DNA of 64,000 nt from Brachybacterium sp. Z12 (GTDB taxonomy: Bacteria; Actinomycetota; Actinomycetes; Actinomycetales; Dermabacteraceae), in assembly GCF_014400405.1 (NCBI RefSeq), contig NZ_CP060496.1:2666001-2730000 (forward strand), in the 5' to 3' direction. Shown here one piece after another: positions 29,860 through 40,189 of this stretch (the stretch's first letter is position 1; the number at the start of each line of letters is the position of its first letter). Below the pieces are notes generated by a model. That model was not told the DNA's origin, made no database searches, and worked only from the letters and a program-made list of their open reading frames with translations. The position numbers were made by a program, and so were the translations under genes.

Positions 29860-29974
29860 TCCTCCCCTCTCCCCGGCGCCCTGCGCCGCGTGAGATGCAC
29901 GGGCCGTCCGCACTGCGCGGGCGGCCCGTCGGCGTCCCTGCTCCTGCTGGCCCGACCTCGATAAGGTTCGCTCC

Positions 29975-30280
29975 ATGACCACCCCGCGCATCCCTTCTCC
30001 CACCGACCCGCAGGCTCGGGTCCTGTACCTCACCCGTGAGGGCTGTCACCTGTGCGAGGACGCGCTGCCGGTGGTGCGGGCCGAGGCGGACCGAGTCGGC
30101 TCGACCGTGGAGGTGCGGGACATCGACGAGGACGCGCAGCTGCAGGCCGACTGGGACTACGACGTGCCGGTCATCATCGTGGACAGCAAGGTCCATGCGA
30201 AGTATCGGGTCGACGCCGAGCAGCTCCGTGCCGCCCTGCGCAAGCGTCCCTGGTGGCGCCGGCTGACCGGCCGCGCCTGA
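29975..30280 (+). CDS. Glutaredoxin-like protein (DUF836 type)
   Basis: Small cytosolic thioredoxin-fold protein, 101 residues. The active site is LTREGCHLCEDALPV (CxxC at residues 25-28 or so), with a cis-proline strand YDVPVIIVDSKV and the family-typical ending KRPWWRRLTG. Probable thiol-disulfide or metal-handling role; partner unknown. Followed by a strong terminator. Confidence 0.82.
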   Translation: MTTPRIPSPTDPQARVLYLTREGCHLCEDALPVVRAEADRVGSTVEVRDIDEDAQLQADWDYDVPVIIVDSKVHAKYRVDAEQLRAALRKRPWWRRLTGRA

Positions 30281-30336
30281 GCCCCGCGGCCGGGGTGCAC
30301 AACCCCGCGGGCGGCGCGCACAGCGCCTGGACGTGC

Positions 30337-30369
30337 GACGGCCCCCATCTCGTCGAGATGGGGGCCGTC
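30337..30369. terminator. Perfect hairpin terminator between glutaredoxin-like gene and bS22
   Basis: Arms GACGGCCCCCATCTCG and CGAGATGGGGGCCGTC pair over 16 bp with a one-base centre. It separates two convergent genes, so it likely serves both. Confidence 0.85.
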
Positions 30370-30385
30370 ACATGTCACTCAGCTA

Positions 30386-30484
30386 TCACTTCTTGTTGCG
30401 ACGCTGGTGGCGGGTCTTGCGAAGCAGCTTGCGGTGCTTCTTCTTGGACATGCGCTTACGTCGCTTCTTGACGACAGAACCCAT
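30386..30484 (-). CDS. Ribosomal protein bS22 (AURKAIP1/COX24 type), 32 residues
   Basis: Very short gene. The product starts [18 protein letters not shown], continues [14 protein letters not shown], and is almost all basic. This is the signature of the small actinobacterial ribosomal protein known as bS22 in mycobacteria, which sits in the 30S subunit near the decoding centre. Start ATG at 30484, stop TGA at 30386-30388. Easily missed by gene finders because of length. Confidence 0.93.
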   Translation of the reverse strand: MGSVVKKRRKRMSKKKHRKLLRKTRHQRRNKK

Positions 30485-30669
30485 AGGTGCCTCAGTTCTG
30501 CAGGTCGATGCCTGCTGGTGGTGCAGCGGATCAGGTAATGCGCGGCCCGCGGAGACTGCACGGCGGAACGCTGAGATGCACGCTGTGAATGCTTACAGAC
30601 GATCCGTGTTGCTCCGTGCGGGCCCGACGCCACGGTCGACCAGCCATCCTACACGGCGCTTCTGCATGC

Positions 30670-32359
30670 TCAGCCGTGCGCCAATGCGAGATCCCTCGCA
30701 GTCCCGGTGGCCCTGGCCAGCTCCGACTCGACCTCGTCGACCACCTCTCGCTGGGCCACCTCCCGCACCCGTTCCATGAGCACACGGCGCGCCCTGCGTC
30801 GGTGCCAGGAGCTGGCCAGTGCCGCGGTCAGACCGCCTGCGATGCCGATCAGGATGCCCGCGGCGATGCCGAGCACCACCAGCGCCGTGGGCAGCGGGAT
30901 CGGGATCCACAGCTCCCGGACCATGGGCATCGGCGGCGGGGGCAGCCCGAGGAAGGCCAGGGCCGCATTCAGCGCGAGCCAGCCCAGGCCCACCACCCAG
31001 GTGAGCAGGGCCAGCCACTGCAGCACATCCAGCACGGGCCACCACCAGGAGGTGCTGCGAGAGCGCAGATCGGCACCTGCGACGGCCTGGTCCAGGGCGC
31101 CGTCCAGCTCGTCCTCGCGCGAACGCGCGGCGGCGCGCACCGCGGCCCGCCAGGGGTCGCTGCCCCCTTCGGAGGCGGAGTCGGCGAAGCGGCGCACCCG
31201 CCGGCGGCGCGGGCACGGGTGGCGGCGTCCGGCTCGGGCAGGGAGGTGCGCTCGAGGCCCTCCCCGTCCCGCTGCCGGCCGATGCCGAGCCGGCCCAGCG
31301 GATCGGGGCGCACCTCGCGCACCCACCGCAGGGGCGGCCAGCCCACCTTGCGCGCGGCGCGGTGACGATAGGAGGCGCCGGCGGCCTGGGCGACCGGCTC
31401 GACCCGCGCCGCCGCAGCCAGATCGTCGACGAGGGCGTCGATCTGCACGGGCGTGACCCGATCGGGCAGCCCTGCGGGATCCGCGGCCTCCTGCAGCGCC
31501 TCGGCGGCTGCGCGCACATCGGCGCGGTGCCGCTCGACCACGGCCTCGCGGCTGCGGGCGATGGTCACCAGGTGCTCACGCAGCTCCTGGACCCCCTCCC
31601 CGTGGTCGCGGAGGTCGCGAGCACCGGGGCGCGCTCGAGGCCGTCGGCCCGGGCGATCCCGGCGAGAGAGTCGAGCACCGGCTCGCGCTCGTCCTGCCGG
31701 ATCCGGTCGATCTGGTTGAGCACCAGCACCGTGACCGCGTCGTGCCCGGCGAAGGGCTGGACGAACTCCTGGTGGAGGACGGCGTCGGCGTACTTCTGCG
31801 GATCGGTGACCCAGACGATCACGTCCACCAGTCCGCTCATCCGCTCGGCGACGGCGCGATGGGCCGATTCGACCGAGTCGAGGTCCGGCAGGTCCAGCAG
31901 CACGATGCCGGGGGCGTCGGCCTGGTGGGTACGACGGGCCCGACGGCCGGCCGGCGGGCGCTGCGCGGCGGTCGCGAGCTCGGCATCGGTGCCGTCCAGC
32001 AGATGGCGCTGCTCGATCTGGAGCCAGTCCAGCAGCGCGTCGCTGCCCGCGGCACCGACCACGGCGGCCACCGGCACCGCAGTGGTGGGACGACGCACCG
32101 CCGCGTTCGAGATCTCCTTGCCCACCAGCGCGTTGACCAGGGACGACTTGCCGGAACCGGTGGCTCCGAACAGGCCGATCACGGTGTGCTCGGCGGAGAG
32201 GGCGCGGCGGCGGTCGACGCGCTCGAGCAGTTCGCGCGCCGTGGTGATGTCGGCGCTCGGGGCGATGCCGTCGAGGGCGTCGGCGGCCCGGCCCAGGGCC
32301 TCGATCCGCTCGATCAGCGGGGCGGGCGCGGTCGCGGCGCGACCCAGCAGCGGGCTCAT
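30670..32359 (-). CDS. Dynamin-like/YfjP-type GTPase B (two frame breaks)
   Basis: Membrane-linked GTPase. G1 is LFGATGSGKSSLVNAL near residue 63, G3 DLPDLDSVES, G4 LVLNQIDRI. After a helical middle region come two C-terminal hydrophobic helices (WLALLTWVVGLGWLAL and ALVVLGIAAGILIGIAGG). Breaks near 31605 and 31205 separate the GTPase, middle and membrane parts. Start ATG 32359 overlaps the stop of the upstream GTPase gene by 4 bp. The pairing resembles tandem bacterial dynamin-like proteins such as DynA/DynB, but that function is inference. Confidence 0.75.
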
Positions 32360-34109
32360 GCGTCCTCCCTGATCTCCTGGCCGAGCCGGGTGAGCGCCTC
32401 GGCGTCCTTCCGCAGCAGCTCGGCGGAGCCGACCTCCCCGAGCTCGTCGAGCCGGTCCAGGAAGGGTCCGGAGCGGCTGGCGACCAGCTGATCGAGCCTC
32501 GAGGTGAGGCGTTCGCGGGCGGCCGCCGCCATCCTGCGCACGGCCTCGTCGCCGAAGATCGTCTCCAGCAGCTTCTGGCCCACGACGGCGGTCGTGGCGC
32601 CGGCACCGATCTCGAGACCGGTGGGGATGAAGGCGGTCGACGCGAACACCACGACCATCAGCGCCACGCCCACCGCGTTCACACCGAGGGAGAGCAGGCG
32701 CGCCTTGGTGCGGCGGTCGGCGCCCTCAGAGCGCACGAGATCCAGCACATCGCCCTGCCAGGCGCGGATCGCGGCGGAGACCTCCTCGGCGTAGCCGTCG
32801 GGGATGCGGGCGAGGTCCTGCCCCTCGGAGAGGTGGCGGCCCGCGGCGGAGGACCGCCAGGCGGAGTCGGCGCGCTCGGCGGCGCGGGCGGTCTCGTCGA
32901 TCACCACGTGCACCAGCCCCGTTCCCAGGGCCTGCTCCGCGGCGATCGCCGGTGCCGGCTCGCCGCTGAGCGTGCGGGTGACGCGGTCGCGCGCCCGAGT
33001 GACCAGGGCTTCGACGCTGCGGAAGAACTCGCCCGTGCCCACCACGTCCTGCCAGCGGGAGAGCACCTCGCCACGCAGCAGGGAGCCGTCGCCGAGCGCC
33101 TCCTCGATCCGTTCGCGGGCGCCGGAGAAAGCTTCGATCGCCTGCTCGCGCAGCTGCTGGCGCTCGGCGTCCTGGGTCGCGGCGTGCTCCGCGAGCCTGT
33201 CCGCCGAGCCGGCGAGGCCGTCGACGGCTCCGGCCAGGGTGCGCCGGGCGATGCGGCCGCGGCCCACCTCGTCCGCGGCGAGCGCGGTGAAGCGGTCGCT
33301 CAGCTCGGTGATCACCGCGGGGGCAGCATGCCGTCGGCGTCGAGCTCGCTCTCCGGGACGAGGAACAGCTTCTCCGCCTCGATCCCGTGGCGCTCGAGCA
33401 TGGCGCGCAGGTCCTCGGCGAGCTCCTCGGCGACGCCCTCGCGGTCCGGGATGCGGTTCATGACCACGTCCACGGTGACGTCCCGCTCCGCGGCGGTGCG
33501 CAGCACCTCCCAGGGCACAGCGTCGGCGTAGCGGTTGGCGGTGGTGACGAAAAGCCACAGGTCCGCGGCGCGCAGCAGCTGCCTCGCGAGCTCCCGGTTC
33601 CCGGCGGCGACGGAGTCGATGTCCGGGGCGTCCAGCAGGGCGAGCCCCTGCGGGACCCGGTCCTGGGCGTGCAGCTCGAGGGAGGTCGCCGGGTCGATGT
33701 CACCGGTGGTGTCGGCGGCCCCGGGCGCCTCGGGGTCGTTGCTCTGGCCCGCGTGGACCCGGGCCAGGCCGGGCAGGATGCGGGTGCCGGTGAACCAGGC
33801 CTCGTCGGCCGGGTGGTGCAGCAGCACCGGCCGACGGGTGGTGGGGCGGATCGCGCCGGAGCGGGTGACGGGATGGCCCACCAGGGCGTTGACGAGGGTG
33901 GACTTGCCGGCACCGGTCGATCCACCGATGACCACCAGCAGGGGCGCATCGAGCGACTCGAGCCGCGGGATCACGTGATCGGAGAGCTGTGACAGGACGG
34001 CGCCGGTCTCGGCGCGGGCCTGGTCCGCCCCCTCGACGGGCAGCGGCAGCTCGAGGTCTCGCAGATGCTCGGCGAAGGCGTCGAGCACCTGGGTGGTCCG
34101 AGTCGTCAT
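32356..34109 (-). CDS. Dynamin-like/YfjP-type GTPase A (frame break near 33320)
   Basis: First of two coupled GTPases. G1 is VVIGGSTGAGKSTLVNALVG near residue 60, G2 a conserved RPTTRRPVLLH, G3 LLDAPDIDSV and a G4-like VVMNRIPD. The C-terminal half is long helical with a hydrophobic hairpin (VGVALMVVVFASTAFIPTGLE then GAGATTAVVG). A break near 33320 separates the G domain from the helical part. Corrected length is about 585 residues. The organisation (G domain, helices, paired membrane insertion) suits a dynamin-like membrane-remodelling role. Confidence 0.77.
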
Positions 34110-34222
34110 GTCTCCCCCTCGATCGATGCTCTCAGGTGTTCTGCGTCATTGTGGCAGGATCCGGGCATCTCGATGGCGCGCAGGGGGATTCCACTCGCGT
34201 GGATCAGGGCGCGCACCCGGGC

Positions 34223-35482
34223 TCAGTCCAGGAACGGGTCCAGGCCCCATTCAGGGAACACGGCCCGCCGCACCGCCTGAACCGCCCGGTCCAGTCCGTC
34301 CTCGGGATCGAAGCCCTGCTCCCAGCCCCGGGCCGCGAGCGGACGCCCGTCCCCGAAGGTGACCAGGCCCGGCTCAGGCGAGAGCCCATGGGACTCGCGG
34401 GCGGCGCCGGCGGCCTCGATGAACGCCTGCGGCAGCGGCCTCGGCCTCGATCGCCTCGCCGGTGACGATCGCGATCAGATGCGCCCAGGAGCGCGGGACC
34501 ACGTCGATCACCGCGTACCCGCCGCCGCCGAGGGCGAGCCAGCGGCCCTCGCAGACCTCGTCGGCCAGCTCACGCATCAGCAGCATCACCTCGCGCTGCG
34601 CCTCGAGGGAGACCGAGAGGTCCGCCAGCGGGTCCAGGCGGTGGGTGTCGGCGCCGTGCTGGGTGACCAGCAGGGTGGGCCGCACCGCCCGCACCAGGGC
34701 CGGGACCGTCGCGCGGATCGCGCGCACCCATCCGTCGGCGGTGGTGCGCGAGGGCAGCGGCACGTTGATCGCCGTGCCCGGGGCGCCGCGGCCGCCGGAG
34801 TCCTGGACGAAGCCGGTGCCCGGGAACAGCCGCTCCCCGTCTCGTGGACGGACAGTGTGATCGCGCGCGACTCGTCCCAGAGCGCACGCTCCACGCCGTC
34901 GCCGTGGTGGACGTCCACATCCACGTACATCACCCGCTCCTCCCCCGCGTCCAGGGCGTGGCGGATGGCGAGGGCGGCGTCGTTGTAGACGCAGAACCCG
35001 GACGCCGTCGCGGGTTTGGCGTGGTGGAGACCGCCTGCGAAGTTCACGGCCCGCCGCACCCGTCCCGAGCGGATCGCCTCGACCGCGGCGAGGGAACCGC
35101 CCGCGATCCGGGCGGAGGCGGTGTGCATCCCGTGGAACGGCGGGACGTCATCGCCGCCCAGCCCGAAGCGGATCAGCTGATCGAGCTCCTGGGCGGTGAT
35201 CTCCTCGAGCGGCCGCGAGGCCCGTTTGACGGCCTTGATGTACTCCGGGTAGTGGATTCGTGCCAGCTGCTCATCACTCGCGACCGGAGCATGGAAAATC
35301 TGCACGCCGGGGCGTTCGAGCAGTCCTGTGCTGCGGGCGAGCTCGTGGGTCAGGGCGAGGCGGATCGGGGCCATCGGGTGGTACGGGCCGAAGTCGTACT
35401 CGCACAGCGCGTCCTCCCACACCACCCCCGTGGCAGGGACGGCAGGGCGAGAGGGGTCCGGGGCGGGCACATCGTCGGGCAT
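34223..35482 (-). CDS. acuC: AcuC-type histone deacetylase family protein (two frame breaks)
   Basis: Zinc-dependent deacetylase of the class I HDAC/AcuC family, probably acting on acetylated acetyl-CoA synthetase or other proteins. Motifs: YHPMAPIRL near the start, GGLHHAKPATASGFCVYND, the zinc-binding DVDVHHGDGVE, TQHGADTHRLDPLADL and LGGGGY. Frame switches near 34840 (before the INVPLPS strand) and 34435; the repaired C-terminus ends VFPEWGLDPFLD with a stop at 34223. Start ATG 35482. Acetoin use itself is not shown by neighbours, so the symbol denotes homology only. Confidence 0.82.
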
Positions 35483-35613
35483 GTCCCGAAGCGTACCCAG
35501 CGCCGACGCCTCCCGCCCCTGGTCCCGGCGAAGCTCTGATCGTTCCCGGGCGCCGACGGTCGTAGACTTCCGCCGACGCTCCCGGCGAATGCCGGGACCA
35601 GGACGGGAGCACG

Positions 35614-37027
35614 ATGCGCGGGCTCGGGACACAGAAAGCGCGGCGACGCGGTGCGATCTCTCGTGCCCGACGCCGTGGCCCGGGCTGGCGCGGCCATCTC
35701 AGGGCGCTGTTCAAGCCCACCCCGGCACGGGTCGCGCTGGGCGTGTTCACGCTCCTGATCGGTGTGTTCACGGCGCTGCTCTCGCTGCCTGCAGCGACTG
35801 TCGGCGGCGAGCGCACGGCGCTGATCGATGCGCTGTTCACCGCTGTCTCCGCGATCTGCGTGACGGGCCTGGTCACGGTCGAGACCGGTGTCCACTGGTC
35901 CACCTTCGGTCTCACCGTGATCATGATCGCGATGAAGCTCGGCGGCCTCGGCCTGATGACCGTCGCCTCGCTGCTGAGCCTGTCGGTGATGCATCGCCTG
36001 GGCCTCGCCCAGCGCGTGATCACCGCGCAGGAGACTCGGGCGGAGCGCCTCGCCGAGGTGGGCGGCGTGCTGAGGATCATCCTCATCACCTCGACCGCCT
36101 TCGAACTCGCGACCTTCGTGGCGCTGGCGCCGTACATGATCATCACCGAGCACGGGATCCGTGAATCTGTTCCTGGGACTTTTCTACGCGATCAGTGCCT
36201 TCAACAACGCCGGCTTCGTGCCCGAGGCGGTGGGCACCGCCCAGTACCTCGGCGATCCCTTCTTCAGCATCCCGATCGGGCTCGCGGTCCTGGTGGGATC
36301 GCTCGGCTTCCCGGTCATCCTGGTGGTGGTGCGCAAGCTGCGCACACCGCGCCGCTGGAGCCTGCACGCGAAGCTCACCCTGTCCACCACCGCGCTGCTG
36401 CTGGGGCTCGGCTTCGTCGGCTACCTGGCGATGGAGTGGTCGAATCCCGCGACGCTCGGCGGGCAAGGCCTGGGCACCAAGCTGCTCGGCGCCGGGTTCG
36501 CGACCGTGATGCCCCGCTCCGGCGGCTTCGCGACCCTGGACGTCTCCCAGATGACCGCAGAATCGCGCCTGCTGACGAACCTGCTGATGTTCATCGGCGG
36601 CGGGTCCGGCTCCACCGCGGGCGGTATCCGGGTCACCACCTTCGCGCTGCTGATGCTCTCGATCTGGGCGGAGATCCGTGGCAACCCGGAGGTGGAGGCG
36701 TTCGGGCGCCGGATCCCCCACGAGACCATCCGGCAGGCGATCGGGGTGCTGGTCATGAGCGCCACCATGGTGTTCCTGGCGACCTTCCTCCTGCTGCGGA
36801 TGACGCCCTACTCGCTCGACGCCACGCTGTTCGAGGCGCTGTCCGCCTTCGGCACGGTGGGGCTGTCCACCGGGATCACCGCGGCTCTGCCCGATGAGGC
36901 GAAATGGGTGCTGATCGCCTGCATGTACGTGGGGCGCCTGGGGCCGATGACTCTCGGCGCGGCCCTCGCGGTCCGTTCCCGGGTGCGGATGATCCAGCTC
37001 CCGCAGGAACGCCCGATCGTCGGCTGA
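35614..37027 (+). CDS. ktrB: Potassium uptake protein KtrB/TrkH type (frame break near 36160)
   Basis: Membrane pore of a Ktr/Trk potassium transporter. Four P-loops with selectivity glycines are visible: SAICVTGLVTVET, SAFNNAGFVPEA, MPRSGGFATLDV and SAFGTVGLSTGIT; GGGSGSTAGGIRV is the intramembrane loop after the third. A basic N-terminus precedes the first helix. One indel near 36160 separates the first P-loop from the rest. Corrected length about 471 residues. The regulatory KtrA gene follows after about 100 bp. Confidence 0.88.
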
Positions 37028-37124
37028 CCTCTCGTCTCCGCACCGGAGGCACCGCACACGCCGTGCTTAGACTGTGCCCGCCCCGCTCTCGGCCCGCCGT
37101 GAGCCCCACCTCGCAGGAGCGCCC

Positions 37125-37789
37125 ATGCCACGCAGAGCACGCGATGAAGGAGTGCTGGTGATCGGCCTGGGCCGATTCGGTGCCTCGATCGCCCTGACCC
37201 TCGAGAAGCTCGGCACCGAGGTGCTCGCGATCGACACCGACGAGGGCCTGGTCCAGAAGTACTCCGGGCAGCTCACCCATGTGGTGCGTGCCGATGCCAC
37301 CCAGCCCGAGGTGCTCGACCAGGTGGGCGCCGCGGACTTCTCGATCGCCGTGGTCGGCGTGGGCACCACCATCGAGGCGAGCGTGCTGATCGCCGCGAAC
37401 CTGGTCGATCTGGGCAAGCCGGTGATCTGGGCGAAGGCGATCTCCTCGGCCCACGGCCGGATCCTGCAGCGCATCGGCGCCCACCACGTGGTCTACCCGG
37501 AGGCCGACGCCGGCAAGCGGGTCGCGCACCTGGTCAACGGGCGCCTGATGGACTTCATCGAATTCGATGACGACTTCGCGATCGTGAAGATGCATCCCCC
37601 GCACGAGGTGCAGGGCCTGACGCTGGCCGAGTCCGACATCCGCCAGCGGTACGGCGTCACCGTGGTGGGGGTGAAGTCCCCGGCAAGGACTTCACCTATG
37701 CGGTGCCCGAGACGATGGTCGCCGCCCACGACCTGCTGATCGTCTCCGGCCGCACCGAGCTGATCGAGAAGTTCTCGCAGCGACCCTGA
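37125..37789 (+). CDS. ktrA: Potassium uptake regulatory protein KtrA (frame break near 37685)
   Basis: Cytosolic RCK protein gating KtrB. The Rossmann motif is VLVIGLGRFGASIALTLEKL, followed by the acidic strand end AIDTDE and a TrkA_C domain after residue 140 (FDDDFAIVKMHPP). A single missing G in CCCCGGC near 37685 breaks the frame; restoring it gives KSPGKDFTYAVPETM and a stop at 37789. Start ATG 37125, 220 residues after repair. Confidence 0.88.
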
Positions 37790-37822
37790 GATCTCCGGTG
37801 TCGGCGCGCGGGGATGTCGCCG

Positions 37823-37880
37823 GCGGGCCGATGGTGATGCCAGTCGGCACATCTGCCAGCTGACATCACCATCGGCCCGC
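37823..37880. terminator. Long hairpin between convergent ktrA and proC
   Basis: Arms GCGGGCCGATGGTGATG (37823-37839) and CATCACCATCGGCCCGC (37864-37880) pair perfectly over 17 bp; the loop holds a second smaller inverted repeat (TGCCAGTCGGCA / TGCCAGCTGACA). Confidence 0.7.
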
Positions 37881-37930
37881 GCATGACATGACGGGGCCCG
37901 GCACGCCGACGTCCGGGCCGCTCCGGACGC

Positions 37931-38783
37931 TCAGCCCTCGGTCAGCTCGCGGGACTTCCGGGCGGCTGCTGCCATCGTCTCGGCCAGTCCGGCCCGCACG
38001 CCCTCCCGCTCGAAGGCGGCGTAACCCTCCGCCGTGGTGCCGCCGGGGCTGCACACCCCGGCCTTGGCGACGGCGGGATGCGCACCGGACTCCATCAGCA
38101 TGGTCGCCGCCCCGCGCAGGGTCTGCTGGACCAGGGAGTCGGCGAGGTCGCGCTTGAGCCCCTGGCGCACCGCCTCCTCGGTCATCGCCTCGATGATCGC
38201 GAAGGCGAAACCGGCGAGGAGCCTGCGGCAGCGATGAAGGCGTGGACCTGGTCCTCGGTGATATCCACGGCCACGCCCGCACGCGAGAACAGGGCATGGA
38301 CCAGCTGGTGCTGCTCATCGGTGACGGAGCTGCCGCACATCAGACCCACAGCTCCCTCCCCCACCGAGATCGGAGTGTTCGGCATCGCCCGCACCACCGC
38401 GACGCCTGCAGGCAGCGCCTGCTGGATCTGCGCGAGAGTGATGCCCGCGGCCAGGAGATCACGACGGCACCTGCGGGCAGCTCATCGCGCAGCTCGGTGA
38501 CCACATCGAGGATCTGGTACGGCTTGACGCCGAGCACCACCACGTCGGCCCCCTCGAGTGCCTCGGAGCGGGTGGAGGCGGCGCTCGCACCGAGCTCGGA
38601 AGCAGCACGCTCGCTGCTGGCGGTGCTCGAGTTCGCGATCCGGAGGTGCTGCGGACTCACCCCGGCCTCGAGCATCGTGCGCACGACGGGTCCGCCCATG
38701 TTCCCGGCGCCGATCACGGCGACCTGGAGAGCGCCGAGGTCGACGGCGGGGGTGGAATCGGCGGCTGCGGCGGAGTCGTTCAT
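37931..38783 (-). CDS. proC: Pyrroline-5-carboxylate reductase (two frame breaks)
   Basis: NAD(P)H-dependent last step of proline synthesis. N-terminal Rossmann motif VAVIGAGNMGGPVV near residue 22; VLGVKPYQILDVV; then VRAMPNTPISVGEGAVGL; the dimer domain has KAGVCSPGGTTAEGYAAFE near the C-terminus (family form SPGGTT). Segments are in three frames with switches near 38455 and 38225. Start ATG 38783. About 284 residues after repair, slightly long for ProC owing to an N-terminal extension. Confidence 0.87.
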
Positions 38784-38897
38784 GTGGTCAGCGTAGTGCG
38801 GGCCGGGTTCTGCCGCAGATCATCGCCCGCTGAGCGGGCCGATCCTGTCCCGGACGCGGTTCCGCTCCGCCCCGGGCACGTGGCGGAGCCGCCCAGC

Positions 38898-39848
38898 TCA
38901 CCGCGTGCGCGCGGCCTTCCTCGCCTCGACCAGGACGAGCAGCTGGACCGCAAGGATCCCGAGCACGCCGATGCCCAGCAGCAGCGGCCAGTCCGAGGCG
39001 GGGGCCTGGAGCGATCCGGTCGTGCCCTGCCAGGGCCAGAGGCTGCGCAGCGCTCCCACCATCACGCCGGAGAGCACCACCATCGTGCCGCGGTGGTAGC
39101 GCACCAGCAGATGGCGCATCAGCCTCACGATCACGACCAGGCCCACGCAGGCCCAGAGCCCGAACCAGGCGATGTAGCGCAGGTCCCGCTCGTCGACGGC
39201 CTGGAGGGTGGGCTGGTACAGGCCGAGGCTGAGCAGGATGAACGATCCCGACAGTCCGGGCAGCACGAGCGCGCAGATCGCGATCGCGGCAGCCGGGGCG
39301 ATGATCCAGGGGCTCGGCTCGAGCGACGTCGTGGGCAGGGAGGTGGCCGCCAGACCCGCGATCACGCCGAGGCCGAAGCGGAGGTATTCAGGGGTGCGCC
39401 ACGAGCCGCCGGAGAGCCGCACCGGGACCAGCACGGAGCCGAGCACCAGTCCCAGGAACAGCGCGCGCATCGTCTGGGGGTGCTCCTCGACGAGCCCGGC
39501 GATGGGACCGGCGACCGTGAACACCGCCGCGGCCATCCCGATCATCAGCGGGATCACCAGCACCCAGGGGATCGCGCGGAGGTGCTCGCGCATCCCGGCG
39601 ATGCGGTCCGGGCCGAGGAGCAGGCGGCGGGCAGCACCGGTGAGGTGGTGCCCGGCGTCGATCAGCTCGTCGTAGATGCCGGTCACCAGGGCGACGGTGC
39701 CGCCGCTGACCCCGGGCACCGTCTCCACCACGCCGATGAGCAGCCCGCGCAGGAGGTTGCCGAGGGGGTTGCGGTGCTGAGGCAGCTCGGGTCGTCCAGC
39801 GGTCTCGGCGGGGGTGTCGAGAGAGGCGTTCGGGGCGGCATCGGTCAT
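38898..39848 (-). CDS. DUF368 family polyprenyl-phosphate translocase
   Basis: Polytopic membrane protein of 316 residues with about eight helices. Family hallmarks: GLLIGVVETVPGVSGGTVALVTGIYDEL (exact PGVSGGT motif, split here by residue numbering 36-63) and the matching CALVLPGLSGSFILLSLGLY in the second half, giving the inverted-repeat look of DUF368. DUF368 proteins (PopT) return undecaprenyl phosphate across the membrane for cell-wall synthesis. Intact frame. Its own promoter region, since proC lies downstream after about 110 bp. Confidence 0.88.
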   Translation of the reverse strand: MTDAAPNASLDTPAETAGRPELPQHRNPLGNLLRGLLIGVVETVPGVSGGTVALVTGIYDELIDAGHHLTGAARRLLLGPDRIAGMREHLRAIPWVLVIPLMIGMAAAVFTVAGPIAGLVEEHPQTMRALFLGLVLGSVLVPVRLSGGSWRTPEYLRFGLGVIAGLAATSLPTTSLEPSPWIIAPAAAIAICALVLPGLSGSFILLSLGLYQPTLQAVDERDLRYIAWFGLWACVGLVVIVRLMRHLLVRYHRGTMVVLSGVMVGALRSLWPWQGTTGSLQAPASDWPLLLGIGVLGILAVQLLVLVEARKAARTR

Positions 39849-39937
39849 GGTGACAGCCTACGAAGCCTGCACCCTCACAGGAGGGGGCCCGCTGCTGCGA
39901 GTGGGCGTCCTCACCTGCGCTCCCGGCCTTTACCGGT

Positions 39938-40189
39938 TCAGCGGCCGCGGCCCCAGTGCGGGGGCACGTCCCCGGCGATCCGGGCGTCGTTGGACTCGTC
40001 GGCCCCGGGCTCCGGGGCGTCCTCGGCGACGCGGTCCGGGAGGATCGGCCTGCGCTCCTGTGCGGCGGGCTCCCGCTCCCGCTGCTCTGAGGAGTCGGGC
40101 TCGTCCCAGGGGATCGGCTTGCCGGTCACCGAGGAGATGACGACGCGGCGCTGCGGCCGGGCCGCCGGATCGGAGCCCTTCGCGCTCAC
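39938..40189 (-). CDS. Small hydrophilic protein, unknown
   Basis: Predicted 83-residue protein from GTG at 40189, overlapping the stop of the large helicase-like gene (GTGA). It contains RRVVISSVTGKPIPWDEPD followed by an acidic, arginine-rich low-complexity tail ending HWGRGR. No recognised domain. The coupling suggests it is made together with the helicase-like protein. Confidence 0.5.
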   Translation of the reverse strand: MSAKGSDPAARPQRRVVISSVTGKPIPWDEPDSSEQREREPAAQERRPILPDRVAEDAPEPGADESNDARIAGDVPPHWGRGR

